Shown piece after piece: positions 32,512 through 41,656 of a stretch of 64,000 bases of DNA. This DNA is from Fibrobacter sp. (GTDB lineage: Bacteria; Fibrobacterota; Fibrobacteria; Fibrobacterales; Fibrobacteraceae): positions 26,588-90,587 of the forward strand of contig JAFVTX010000009.1 in the NCBI GenBank assembly GCA_017503015.1, written 5' to 3'. A program made the translations under genes and the position numbers. Each line of letters begins with the position of its first letter. Position 1 is the first letter of the stretch. The notes below the pieces were generated by a model. That model ran no database searches and was not told the DNA's origin. It saw only the letters and a program-made list of their open reading frames with translations.

Positions 32512-33798
32512 CTACTTAATCATCCCCGCCTTATACTTCATCTTGAGTATTCGGGCGGCAGATTCTTCGATGCGCTTGCGGTAGGTCTTGTTGTTCTTGG
32601 AAATTTGCACAAGGTAGTTCACCATCTCTACCGCCTTTGCGGGGTAGGTAATCATGAACATATCGTTGCCTGCGGTAAGGGCGGTGCGGATAAGCTTGCG
32701 GAAATCTTTACGGGGGTAGCCCTTGCTTTTTACCCGTTCTGTTCCGCTGACCCAGGCCCGTAGGGACACTCCCCACAGGTCGTCGGTGAGAATCACCGTT
32801 TCCGGGTCCATATCCCGGGCCATTTTCACGATTTTCGGCTCGAATACGGCGGGGCGGCTAGAGATGCGGATAAACCGCACGCTGCTCATCATGGTTACGG
32901 GAATGTCGTTGGAAAGCCGCTTGAAAAATTCCACGTTGTAGGCGATTTTCTTTTTGGGGCTTGCACTGATGGCGATTTGATGGTCGCTGTTGGTCCAAGA
33001 GTCATAACCCGGGAAATGCTTGGACACGCATACCACACCGCTTTGGCGCATGCCCTGGACAAAGGCCTGGACTTTTTCGGTACTGGTGGAATCCTTTTCC
33101 CAGCTGCGGGCGCTTTCTTCCATGAAGGAATTCTTCTTGCGGTGGTCCTTGGCGGGGTCCAGCACCGGAGCCAGGTTCATGTTGATGCCCAGTTCCATCA
33201 GTTCAGCCCCGATTTCTGCGGAGATCAGCTGGACAGAATCCGTGGGCATGTCCCGCATTTCCTTGGCGCTGGGGGCGTGCTTCCATTTTTCGGAGATGCC
33301 ACCCAGGCGGTTTACGAAGCCGCCCTCCTGGTCGCTTGCCACCAGCAGGGGGATTTTCAGGCCTTCGTTGGCTTCCTTGATTCGGGACTTGAATGCCGCC
33401 GTGTCCTTCAGGTGGTTTTTCATGACCAGTACGGCTCCGAATTCGTTCTCTATCAGGAACTGGGCCGGTGATAGATAGACCATGACCATCTGGGCGGCCT
33501 TTTGCTTGATGCTCATGGAATTCCAGAGGGGCATGAGTTCGTCGGGCAGACCGAAAGGGTTTTCTATGACCGCGGCAGTAGTGTCGGCGATGCTGTCGGT
33601 GCGGGTGGTGTCTTGCTGGACCGTATCGGCTGTGCTGGTGACACCGGCGGAACTGCTCGCGGGTTCCGTCTCTTGATTTGCCACGGATTCCGTCAACGAA
33701 TTCTGCGGAATGAATTGCTCGTGCGACAGAGAATCCTCCGCCTGCACAAGAACAGTCGTTGCCAGAAAAACGATTGCTGGTACTATGTTAATTTTCAT
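32512..33798 (-). CDS. GH3 family protein, beta-N-acetylhexosaminidase (NagZ)-like, secreted
   Basis: A 428-residue GH3 enzyme with an N-terminal signal (KINIVPAIVFLATTVLVQA), an 80-residue Ser/Thr-rich linker, then the TIM barrel. The family motifs DQEGGFVNRL, KHFPGYDS (NagZ KHFPGHG) and TDDL with the nucleophile Asp are present. The His of the NagZ catalytic dyad loop is replaced in 'PGYDSWTNSDH', although an SDH follows. It is probably a periplasmic or surface hexosaminidase. It follows the topoisomerase gene on the same strand. Confidence 0.85.
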   Translation of the reverse strand: MKINIVPAIVFLATTVLVQAEDSLSHEQFIPQNSLTESVANQETEPASSSAGVTSTADTVQQDTTRTDSIADTTAAVIENPFGLPDELMPLWNSMSIKQKAAQMVMVYLSPAQFLIENEFGAVLVMKNHLKDTAAFKSRIKEANEGLKIPLLVASDQEGGFVNRLGGISEKWKHAPSAKEMRDMPTDSVQLISAEIGAELMELGINMNLAPVLDPAKDHRKKNSFMEESARSWEKDSTSTEKVQAFVQGMRQSGVVCVSKHFPGYDSWTNSDHQIAISASPKKKIAYNVEFFKRLSNDIPVTMMSSVRFIRISSRPAVFEPKIVKMARDMDPETVILTDDLWGVSLRAWVSGTERVKSKGYPRKDFRKLIRTALTAGNDMFMITYPAKAVEMVNYLVQISKNNKTYRKRIEESAARILKMKYKAGMIK

Positions 33799-33799
33799 T

Positions 33800-33826
33800 C
33801 TGAATTCCGAAATCCGAATTCCGAAG
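33800..33826. repeat. TTCCGAAATCCGAATTCCGAA word repeat
   Basis: A short member of the CCGAA/AATTC word family lies between the topoisomerase and GH3 genes. Confidence 0.55.
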
Positions 33827-33830
33827 TTAC

Positions 33831-36269
33831 TCAGCCACTTTTCTTCCCAAACCGTCTGGGCTTGAATTCCCTAGGCGGGAAATCGAACTTGAGCTTGCCT
33901 TTTTCCAAGTACAGGTAAGCGTCGAATAGCCGGTGGCTCTTGCTGCGGAATCCCTTGATAAGTTCCGTCTTTTCGCCTGCCAATAGCTTCTGGATGGCCT
34001 CGAAGGGCAGTTCCTTGCCCAGGAGAATCTTGGGAAGTGAGATTCCCGAAGGCAGCTTGTCCACATAACTTTGGGAAACGTAGCCCGTGAGGGTCTCGAA
34101 CACGTCGGTTCCGTCCACGGGAGAAGATCCCACCTTCTTGCCGGTGTCGATTTCTTCGGGCTTGTCGTCAAAGACGAATTCAATCTTGTTCTGGTCGTTG
34201 ATGATGACCACCGCCGAAAATTCGGAACCCTTCTTGCTGCGGAATCCCGTAAGGGGGCCGATCTTGCGCTTGGTCAAGAGCTCCACCACCTCTTCGTCGG
34301 TAAGGCGCTTTCCGCCAATCATCTTGCGGATGACGATACCGTCTTCGGTCTTGTAGCGGCTCACGGTCTCGAAAACCTTCTTGCCGTTTACGGGGCTGAA
34401 CTTGGCTTCGCCTTCGGTGTGTTCTTCCTTGAATCCCTTGATGTTCTTTACCATGGTGCGGGTCATCTCCACGATGCCCTTCATGAACTCTTCCCGGGAT
34501 TCCTTGCCCTTGGAAATCAGGTCCATCTTGTATTCCCATTCGCCGGTGAGTTCCGGGCTGGTGAGGGCTTCGCAGTTCATGGCCGAAAGCACCTTGATCA
34601 GGTCAAAGGCCTTGGCGGTAGGGATCATGTCCTTGCCGTCGCGGACCACGTACTTGTCGCTGACCAGCTTTTCGATGATGGCGGCGCGGGTGGCGGGGGT
34701 GCCGAGACCCCGTTCCTTCATGGCGTCCCGCAGTTCGTCGTCTTCCACCAGCTTGCCCGCACTTTCCATCATGGAGAGGAGCGAACTTTCGGTGTAGTGG
34801 GCAGGAGGCTTGGTAAAGTCTTCTTCCGCTTCGATGGAAACGGTCTTCGCCTTGTTGCCGTTCAGCTTGGGAATGTTGGACTCGTCGTCGCTATCCTTGC
34901 CGTAAACCGCCTTGAAACCCGGGTCTACCAGGATCTTGCCTTCGGTAAGGAAGGTTTCGCTCTCGACGGTGGTAATGCGGGTGGTGTTTAGGTATTTTGC
35001 CGGCGGGAAAAATACGGCGATGAACCGCTGGCAAATCATCTGGTAAATCTTCGCTTCTGCTTCGGAAAGGCTCTTGGGAGCGACCCCGGTGGGGATAATG
35101 GCGAAGTGGTCCGAAATTTTCGAGTTGTCAAAGACCTTTGGGGTGCGCTTGACCCAGTTGTTGTCCAGGGCCAGCTGGGCGAACTTTGCCAGAGGGCCCG
35201 TAATCTTACCCAGGGTAGATTTCACAGGAGCCACGTAGTCTTCGGGCAGGTGGCGACTGTCGGTACGGGGGTAGGTGGTGGCCTTGTGGTGTTCGTACAG
35301 GGACTGTGCTATGGAAAGGGTGGTCTTGGCGCTAAAGCCGAAACGGCTGTTGGCTTCGCGCTGCAGCGTGGTCAGGTCGTAGAGGCCTGCGCATTTCTGC
35401 TCACTTTCGGAGGTGCTTTCTTCAATGGAGCCTGGCTTGCCCTTGCACTTTTCCAAGATGGCCTTGACCGTTTTTTCGTCAAAGATCTGCTTCTGTTTTT
35501 CCTTGCCGTCGGCCTTGAACCATTTGCCCTGGTAGTCGCTTCCGTTGTTGTCGAAATTGGCGGTGACGGTCCAGAACTTTTGGGGCTTGAACTGCAGGCG
35601 TTCCTCTTCGCGCTTGACGATAATGGCGAGGGTGGGGGTCTGCACACGGCCGCAGGGGGTAATCTGGAACCCGCCCATGGAACTGTTGTAGGCGGTAAGC
35701 CCGCGGCTCCCGTTCATGCCCACCAGCCAGTCGGCCTCGGAGCGGCAAAGGGCGGCGTCCTTCAGGTTTTCCATGTCCTCGGCGGTACGCAGGTGCTCAA
35801 AGGCATCCTTGATGGCCGTAGGCGTCATGCTCTGCATCCAGAGGCGCTTTAGGGTCTTGCCCTTGAAGTTCCCCTTGAGCACGTAGTCCAGTATGTAGAA
35901 GAAAATCAGTTCACCTTCGCGGCCCGCATCGCAGGCGTTGATGATGGTGGTGACGTCTTTACGTTTGATGAGTTTTCCGAGAGCCGTCAGGTGGCTCTTG
36001 GTGGTTGGGAGGGCCACCAGGGGGAACTTTTCCGGCAGCATGGGGAGGGTTTTCATGTCCCATGCCTTGTAGCGTTCGTCAATATCCTTGGGGTCGGCAA
36101 TGCCTACCAGGTGGCCGATGGCGTGGCTCACGATGGTGGTGTCACTTTCCCAGTAGGCGGTCTCTTTCTTGAAATTCTTTGCACCCAGGACTTTTACCAG
36201 GTCAGAGGCTACGCTGGGTTTTTCGGCGATAATCAGGGTCTTTTCGGGAGCTTTCGTTTTAGTTGCCAT
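33831..36269 (-). CDS. topB: DNA topoisomerase III (type IA) with C-terminal repeat domains
   Basis: An 812-residue type IA topoisomerase. The TOPRIM motifs are AEKPSVA and DAGREGELI, and the active-site Tyr is in TTYPRTDSR. The TopB-like core is followed by about 200 extra residues with three or four topoisomerase C-terminal repeats (GLTGFRSKKGSEFSA-like, GFRSKSHRLFDAYL). It removes negative supercoils and decatenates DNA. The ATG at 36269 lies 18 bases after the GT2 stop, so both share a transcript. Confidence 0.92.
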   Translation of the reverse strand: MATKTKAPEKTLIIAEKPSVASDLVKVLGAKNFKKETAYWESDTTIVSHAIGHLVGIADPKDIDERYKAWDMKTLPMLPEKFPLVALPTTKSHLTALGKLIKRKDVTTIINACDAGREGELIFFYILDYVLKGNFKGKTLKRLWMQSMTPTAIKDAFEHLRTAEDMENLKDAALCRSEADWLVGMNGSRGLTAYNSSMGGFQITPCGRVQTPTLAIIVKREEERLQFKPQKFWTVTANFDNNGSDYQGKWFKADGKEKQKQIFDEKTVKAILEKCKGKPGSIEESTSESEQKCAGLYDLTTLQREANSRFGFSAKTTLSIAQSLYEHHKATTYPRTDSRHLPEDYVAPVKSTLGKITGPLAKFAQLALDNNWVKRTPKVFDNSKISDHFAIIPTGVAPKSLSEAEAKIYQMICQRFIAVFFPPAKYLNTTRITTVESETFLTEGKILVDPGFKAVYGKDSDDESNIPKLNGNKAKTVSIEAEEDFTKPPAHYTESSLLSMMESAGKLVEDDELRDAMKERGLGTPATRAAIIEKLVSDKYVVRDGKDMIPTAKAFDLIKVLSAMNCEALTSPELTGEWEYKMDLISKGKESREEFMKGIVEMTRTMVKNIKGFKEEHTEGEAKFSPVNGKKVFETVSRYKTEDGIVIRKMIGGKRLTDEEVVELLTKRKIGPLTGFRSKKGSEFSAVVIINDQNKIEFVFDDKPEEIDTGKKVGSSPVDGTDVFETLTGYVSQSYVDKLPSGISLPKILLGKELPFEAIQKLLAGEKTELIKGFRSKSHRLFDAYLYLEKGKLKFDFPPREFKPRRFGKKSG

Positions 36270-36287
36270 GAGACTTCCGTTCTTAAC

Positions 36288-37424
36288 TTATTTCCATTTG
36301 AAACGTCCGAACAGGCCAAACAGCACTGCCAGGACGGTAAAGGGGGCATGGACGATTTCTACGGGAATGCACCACTTGAGCAGGTGCTCCTGCCGGAATA
36401 TCTTGAGTCCACGCAAAATGAGGATCAGGTCGCCCAGGCTTTTTAGGGCGAAGGCGATGAGGGTTGCAATTAAAACTTCGGTGCTGAAGGGCGAAAACGC
36501 TGCCGTGACGCAGAGCATGGTCAAAAACAGGAACACCATGGAGAGCACGAACACGATTTTCGGGGAGTAGTAGATGGTCTTGGAGGCCCAGCGCTTGCGC
36601 TGCTCCCAGAGTTCCTTCAGGGTCTCTTTGCCGTTTGTGGTCACGAAGGTGGAGGGGGTAATGCAGTAACGCATGGCGAAAGGCCGGTCGGTGGCCAGCT
36701 TTTGCATCAGAAGGTCGTCGTCGCCGCTCTGGATTTTGATGACGTTCTCGAACCCGTTTACGCTCTTGAAAAAGTCCTTCCGGTAGGCCAGGTTGTTGCC
36801 CGTGCTGGTGAGAGGCAGGTGCATGGCAAGGCCCGCAGTACCCGCTACACGATAAATCAGGGTCTCTACCGCCTGCATGCAGATGATGAAGGGGGACTTT
36901 CCGGGGACGGTGGGGATGTAGGAATGCCCTGCTACCAGTTCGATTCCGGGTTCGAATTCCCGCAAGATGCCCGTAAGCCATTCCCGCTGGACAATGCAAT
37001 CAGCGTCCGTAAGGCACAGGATGTCCCCCTCGCAGGCCTCGATCATCTTGCTGATGGCGTGCTTCTTGGGGCTTACGCCTTCGGGAATTTCCTTGATGGT
37101 CAAAATATGGAGCCGTTCGGGGTGGCGGGCGCGGTATTCCTCCAGAATCTGGGGGGTGTCGTCGGTACTGCGGTCATCGGCCACCCAAACATCCCAGACA
37201 CCGGCATAGTCCTGGTCCAGTACGGAATCCAGGGTGGCCCGGATCCCTGCGGACTCGTTCCGGGCGGCGATGAGGACGCTGACCCTCGGGGGCGGGTTCA
37301 CGGTGGAACGGCCCTCCCGGACGGTGCCCAGGGCACGGTAAAAGCGCACTTCAAGCCACAGGTAGAAGAGGCCGAACAGGGCAAGGAGGGCTATAAGCCC
37401 ATATGTGACGACGGTCCAAACCAT
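36288..37424 (-). CDS. Membrane glycosyltransferase, family 2
   Basis: A 378-residue GT2 enzyme with an N-terminal membrane helix and three C-terminal ones. Catalytic features are SVLIAARNESAG, the first Asp in VADDRSTDD, DxD as LTDADC, the third acidic cluster in SGDDDLL and QRKRW. It belongs to the processive or transfer enzymes that build surface polysaccharide or glycolipids. It is upstream of topB on the same strand; the functional link is unclear. Confidence 0.9.
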   Translation of the reverse strand: MVWTVVTYGLIALLALFGLFYLWLEVRFYRALGTVREGRSTVNPPPRVSVLIAARNESAGIRATLDSVLDQDYAGVWDVWVADDRSTDDTPQILEEYRARHPERLHILTIKEIPEGVSPKKHAISKMIEACEGDILCLTDADCIVQREWLTGILREFEPGIELVAGHSYIPTVPGKSPFIICMQAVETLIYRVAGTAGLAMHLPLTSTGNNLAYRKDFFKSVNGFENVIKIQSGDDDLLMQKLATDRPFAMRYCITPSTFVTTNGKETLKELWEQRKRWASKTIYYSPKIVFVLSMVFLFLTMLCVTAAFSPFSTEVLIATLIAFALKSLGDLILILRGLKIFRQEHLLKWCIPVEIVHAPFTVLAVLFGLFGRFKWK

Positions 37425-37770
37425 TTTCGGGGCTAAATGTAAAAAGGTTTTTTGAAAAATTGGTCCGGCGGGGGTGGTCCGGCGGGGGCAATTTTGGATA
37501 CATATATATATGTTAATGTTTATTTGACAAGAAGCAGGAGTTATAAAAGAGTATATGGCTTGTTTTTTTGAAAAAATAGCCCGCTTTTTCAGTAAAATTA
37601 AATTTCCACTAAGGTCCCTTTACAGGTTTTCGGATTTATTTATCTTTCGCCTCGGATTTAAAAACGAGTATTGGCACATGTCCCTTCGGGGAGTGTGCCT
37701 TTTTGTTTGATAGTCTTCGTGACGGGCTCCATTCCGTCTTTTCCAGATGATTCTCTTTTGGAGGAATCCT
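37425..37770. other. 346-bp intergenic leader with tandem repeat, AT palindrome and terminator
   Basis: GGTCCGGCGGGGGT occurs twice in tandem (37463-37489). An ACATATATATATGT palindrome follows (37500-37513). A hairpin GGCACATGTCCC-TTCG-GGGAGTGTGCC plus TTTTTG (37673-37706) has the form of an intrinsic terminator, 65 bases before the next gene. TTGACA (37524-37529) has no well-spaced -10 partner. This could be a small RNA, an attenuated leader, or the end of an unseen transcript. Confidence 0.5.
37673..37706 (+). terminator. Intrinsic terminator upstream of the 37771 gene
   Basis: GGCACA/TGTGCC and TCCC/GGGA pairs around a TTCG tetraloop are followed by TTTTTG; it is on the sense strand of the downstream gene. 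Confidence 0.7.
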
Positions 37771-39045
37771 ATGAAGAGTAGGATATGGGGCCTTGTGGCC
37801 CTCGGAGGAGCCTTGCTCTCCTCGACTGCATTTGCAGGAACATGCAAGAACCTTGTCTTGTACGAAAACGGCCAATCCAAGGGCTTTATGGAAGAGTCCA
37901 CCCGGTCTTTCCCGGAAGCTCCTGAATGGTCTGCCAACTGGGGCGATTTTGACAACATGAAATTCCCTTACATCCGTCTTTCGGGCATGCGGAACTATCG
38001 TGGGGATTGGACCGGTTCCCTGATTTTTGACGCCCTGCCCGTCACGGTACAGGGCGGTGCCTTGAAATTGAAGGTCCGTTCTACCCAGGCGGGAAATTTC
38101 GGGGTGTGGCTTTCGGGCGTGGGCGGCAACGGGAAAATCTCGTTCCACACGCTAGAGGCGGGCAAGACCCAAACCCTGGAAATTCCCGTGTCGGCTTTGC
38201 TGGAGGGGTCTACGGTAGAGGTGGACAAGATTGGAATAGGCCTGTTCAACGTGCCGGCCAACCAGTATACCACCTTGTTTATAGACGATGTGGCCTTGAC
38301 CTGTGTCCAGGAAACCGCTGTTTCGGCGTCAACTGCGGCAGGGGAGGAGGCTCCGGCTGAAATCGAGCCGTACCCCTTTGTAAATGTAGACCCTGCATCG
38401 CCTGTGCGGGAAGGGCTTTTCGAGGACGTGTATGAGCGACCTGTAAAGTCCCGTTATAGCGCTAGCGAAAAGGAGTCCTTGAAAGCCTCAACCCAGGCGA
38501 AGTTCGTGATTCCCGAAGAAAGCCAGATGCGTATTCTGGGATTCAAGGATGCGGAAAGCCTGACCGCCAAAGATTCTTGGCGAGGTTGGTTCAACAGTAT
38601 GTTCCTGGTAGAAAAGGGTAGCCTCGTTGAAGGCGTAATCCCCAATTCCAAGAGGCTGTTTGACGAAGCTGGCGAACTTGCCGCCATGAGCGACTACACG
38701 GTGTTGCCGTTACTGGTGGCCAATGTGGACTATGGGGTGGCCTATTGTGGAGATAGTTCCTGCACCAAGCGCGAAATAGAGGATTACCGCTTGTCCTTGG
38801 TAGGGCTTTCGTCTCCGCAGGTTTCCGTGTCCAGGGTTCGCGTTGCCTACGATCCTTATTTCGCAATAGCTCCCAGCGGAAAGCTTCCCATGCTGGAAAT
38901 TTGTGCCGAAAACAAGTGCCTGGAACTGAAACCGGGTTCCGACGGCATTCTGGAATTCGGGTCCGCAGGGCTCCAGAAAATACTTGTGAAGATTCATTCC
39001 GATAATCAAACCTTTGAACAAAAGTTATTCGTGGAGGTGAAGTAA
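37771..39045 (+). CDS. Secreted carbohydrate-binding-like protein
   Basis: A 424-residue protein with a Sec signal (KSRIWGLVALGGALLSSTAFA). Residues 30-175 look like a galactose-binding-fold/CBM domain (GSLIFDALPVTVQGGALKLK, ending FIDDVALTC). The remaining part has no recognised domain. ATG 37771 has GGAGGAATCC upstream. Its stop overlaps the start of the lipase-like gene (TAATGA), so the two are coupled and probably act together at the cell surface. Confidence 0.72.
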   Translation: MKSRIWGLVALGGALLSSTAFAGTCKNLVLYENGQSKGFMEESTRSFPEAPEWSANWGDFDNMKFPYIRLSGMRNYRGDWTGSLIFDALPVTVQGGALKLKVRSTQAGNFGVWLSGVGGNGKISFHTLEAGKTQTLEIPVSALLEGSTVEVDKIGIGLFNVPANQYTTLFIDDVALTCVQETAVSASTAAGEEAPAEIEPYPFVNVDPASPVREGLFEDVYERPVKSRYSASEKESLKASTQAKFVIPEESQMRILGFKDAESLTAKDSWRGWFNSMFLVEKGSLVEGVIPNSKRLFDEAGELAAMSDYTVLPLLVANVDYGVAYCGDSSCTKREIEDYRLSLVGLSSPQVSVSRVRVAYDPYFAIAPSGKLPMLEICAENKCLELKPGSDGILEFGSAGLQKILVKIHSDNQTFEQKLFVEVK

Positions 39046-41561
39046 TGAATTGCTTGAAATTGATGTTTGCCGCAGTCCTCTCCCTTGCGGGGGTACTTTG
39101 CGCCAAGACCATAGATTTGTTTTATGCGGATCAGGGTAATCGGTCGTGCCTTTCCAAGAACAGCTTCTTTTCGAACGATTGTTTTGACAAGATCGGTTCT
39201 TCGGTATCTGCAAAAATGCCTCAGGTTCGTCTCCGTTTTATCGATCCGCCGGAACTCGCTTCTGCTCAGTTCGGTTTTTATCTGGAACGACCCTTCTTTA
39301 TCATCGACGGGATACACCTGAGTACCGACGAAAAAAGGACTCTTTCCCAGTTGCATCGCGAAACGGAGGAGTTCGGCATTCCCGAAATGCTCAAGTCTCT
39401 GGGCTACACGCCGGTGCTTGTTCAGTTTTCGGAAACCGTAATCCGTTCGCTGCAACAGAACAGTGAGTCCCTTGCAAGCCTGTTGAATTATCTGAGTGGG
39501 AACAGGACAATCCCGTTTCCGAACGGCAAACAGGACGGTTTTGTAATCTTGGGCATTAGCCAGGGCGGGATTATCGGACGCTATGGTTCCTATCTGTATG
39601 ACACCACACGCAATAAGGCGGAAACTGCTCCCGTTCGTTTCTTTGCTTCTTTAGATTCGCCCCATCAGGGTGCGGTAATGCCCAGGGGTCTGGTAGCTTC
39701 CATCGATTTTTGGGCCAACGAGGCGGAAGTCGGTGCGGCAGAGGCCTTTTACGACCTGATTTCTTCTCCGGGTGCAAGAGACTTGCTCATTTACGATACG
39801 GAGGCGGGAAATACAACGTACAAGCCCAGGACTGGTACCGACAGGTTCCTTTTTGGAGACTACCGCAAGGCCGCCGAGTATAAGGGATTCCCTACGGTGC
39901 TTGTGGCCCAGGGACAGCTGAAGGGCAAGGATCCAGCCCATAAGAATAAGTACTATGCTCTGGAACGCCGGACGGAATTGTTGTCCAAGGTGATGGGCCG
40001 AGCTACAAGCGTGCTGGCTTACTCAACGACAGAATCGGGAGAATATGCCCGAAACCGCAAATATGAATTCAATACCGATGTGGACGAGGTCTCGAAGAAG
40101 GGCTCAACGGACTTCGATTTTGTCCAGGGGAGTACGTACCCGTTTGCAAAAACCCTTTATGAGTCCCTACGGGAAGGCATGGAAGAGGCAATGCCCAAAA
40201 ATTGGGACAAGAAGGTCAAGGTTGGAGGACTTTCAGTTGCAAGCCTTCCTATGAAATCTTACTGGAACGACGACACGCTTTATCAGGCCAGCAGCACCTT
40301 TATCCCTACGGTGAGCGCTATGGACCTGAAATGCGATGGAGACCTGGCCATTCGCAAGGGCTGTGCCCACAGCCAGGGAACTTCGGGAGTGTCCTTCGAA
40401 ACACCCGGTTCAAGAAGCTCGGCCAAGGCTATCTATGCCGTGGATCCGACCCACCCGCGCTATGCGGAATCTATGAGCGGTAGGCATATCGAGTCTCCGG
40501 CAAAGGACGATGGCTCTATTGACAAGAAAGTCCTTGCCGGTATGCAGGTGGATATCTGGCGCGTGCTTTGCGAAGTGGCCAAGGCGGATTACAGTCAGGC
40601 GACAGGACAATTCCGTAACCCGAAACTGGGGGGCTTCTTCTCGCCGAATACGTCTTGCATGGATCAGGGCAAGATGCCTGCCGTCATCAAGAACGGCGGG
40701 ATTCTCCAGAGCAAGTCCTTTGGGTATGTGCGTTATGACTATAATACGGCAGCAACAGAACGTTCTAGCCAGGTCGCATTCGTGCTTCCGGCTGGCTGGA
40801 AAAAGGTCATGACGGTCGACAACGGCCTGGATGTTCCCGCATCAAGCATTTTTGAGGTGGAGGTAAAAGTTCAGAATCCAAAGAGCAACTGGATGAAAGC
40901 AGAACTGCTGTTGACAAGCCGTAAAGATGGAGGCTCCCAAGTTCAGTTTGCGGAATTGAACATACCCCAAGACGGGCTGTTCCACACCGTCCGCTGGCAG
41001 ATGCCCGCTACGGCAGGAGCCCTAAAGAACTTCCGCTGGTTCCGTCTGGTGCTGAATTCCAATGGCGGTCTTGTCACCCTGCGTAATCCCCGTCTGCTCA
41101 TTAACGCCAACAACCTGGAAGAAGTACCTGCGGCTATCCCGTCGGCCAAAATCTATCCGAATACCTCTTACAAGGTGGTTCCCTGGTCAGACACCGTTGC
41201 TGTCAAGGATTATTCCGACGGCTTGGGCTCTGGAATTTCCATTGATTTCAAGTCCAGTCTAGATGGAGCCCATTTTGACTTGAAAAAGAATTATTCTATG
41301 GACGCCTACAAGAATCTGAATGTGGTTTATTGGCCTGGAACCTGCCAGAACACATCTATTTTCTTTGATGCCAAGTCCAAGAAAAATGTGAATATAGGTA
41401 ACGGTAGTTTGCAAAATGGCTTTGTTGTGAAAAAATTACCATTGGCGGATTTGATCAACACAGACATTACCCCCAAGGGCTCCCTTTCCGCTTCCCGGCT
41501 GGGATTGCAAGCGATGAGGGCAAAAGAAAAATGCATTGTCCGCTCTATAACTTTGGAATAA
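39045..41561 (+). CDS. Secreted alpha/beta-hydrolase (lipase/esterase-like) with C-terminal binding region
   Basis: An 838-residue protein with a signal peptide (MNCLKLMFAAVLSLAGVLCA). The nucleophile elbow GISQGG (about residue 170) and the preceding strand DGFVILGISQGGIIGRYGS match PGAP1/DUF676-type lipases; ASLDSPHQGA is a typical following segment. The C-terminal 270 residues include two beta-sandwich-like stretches, one resembling a carbohydrate-binding module (FHTVRWQMPATAGALKNFRW). Many Cys pairs fit a secreted protein. A role as cell-wall-ester or lipid hydrolase is plausible but unproven. Confidence 0.75.
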   Translation: MNCLKLMFAAVLSLAGVLCAKTIDLFYADQGNRSCLSKNSFFSNDCFDKIGSSVSAKMPQVRLRFIDPPELASAQFGFYLERPFFIIDGIHLSTDEKRTLSQLHRETEEFGIPEMLKSLGYTPVLVQFSETVIRSLQQNSESLASLLNYLSGNRTIPFPNGKQDGFVILGISQGGIIGRYGSYLYDTTRNKAETAPVRFFASLDSPHQGAVMPRGLVASIDFWANEAEVGAAEAFYDLISSPGARDLLIYDTEAGNTTYKPRTGTDRFLFGDYRKAAEYKGFPTVLVAQGQLKGKDPAHKNKYYALERRTELLSKVMGRATSVLAYSTTESGEYARNRKYEFNTDVDEVSKKGSTDFDFVQGSTYPFAKTLYESLREGMEEAMPKNWDKKVKVGGLSVASLPMKSYWNDDTLYQASSTFIPTVSAMDLKCDGDLAIRKGCAHSQGTSGVSFETPGSRSSAKAIYAVDPTHPRYAESMSGRHIESPAKDDGSIDKKVLAGMQVDIWRVLCEVAKADYSQATGQFRNPKLGGFFSPNTSCMDQGKMPAVIKNGGILQSKSFGYVRYDYNTAATERSSQVAFVLPAGWKKVMTVDNGLDVPASSIFEVEVKVQNPKSNWMKAELLLTSRKDGGSQVQFAELNIPQDGLFHTVRWQMPATAGALKNFRWFRLVLNSNGGLVTLRNPRLLINANNLEEVPAAIPSAKIYPNTSYKVVPWSDTVAVKDYSDGLGSGISIDFKSSLDGAHFDLKKNYSMDAYKNLNVVYWPGTCQNTSIFFDAKSKKNVNIGNGSLQNGFVVKKLPLADLINTDITPKGSLSASRLGLQAMRAKEKCIVRSITLE

Positions 41562-41566
41562 TTTGG

Positions 41567-41595
41567 TTGACATAGTCTAAATAAAATAATATCTT
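41567..41595 (+). promoter_or_regulatory. Promoter for the 41657 lipoprotein
   Basis: TTGACA (41567-41572), 17-bp spacer, TATCTT (41590-41595); the best -35/-10 match in the window. Confidence 0.7.
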
Positions 41596-41607
41596 CGAAA
41601 CCTCAAA

Positions 41608-41640
41608 AAGCAGTATCCCCGTGAATCGGGGATGCTGCTT
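41608..41640 (+). promoter_or_regulatory. Stable 5'-leader hairpin
   Basis: AAGCAG-T-ATCCCCG pairs with CGGGGAT-G-CTGCTT, 14 pairs including one T-G, with the loop TGAAT. It starts a few bases after the expected transcription start and ends 17 bases before the ATG. The core resembles the TATCCCCG REP family. Confidence 0.6.
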
Positions 41641-41656
41641 TCAAGAAGGAAGAAAT

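Noticed and set aside
37524..37547. TTGACA...TATAAA as a promoter
   Set aside because: The spacing is only 12 bp, too short for the usual sigma factor.
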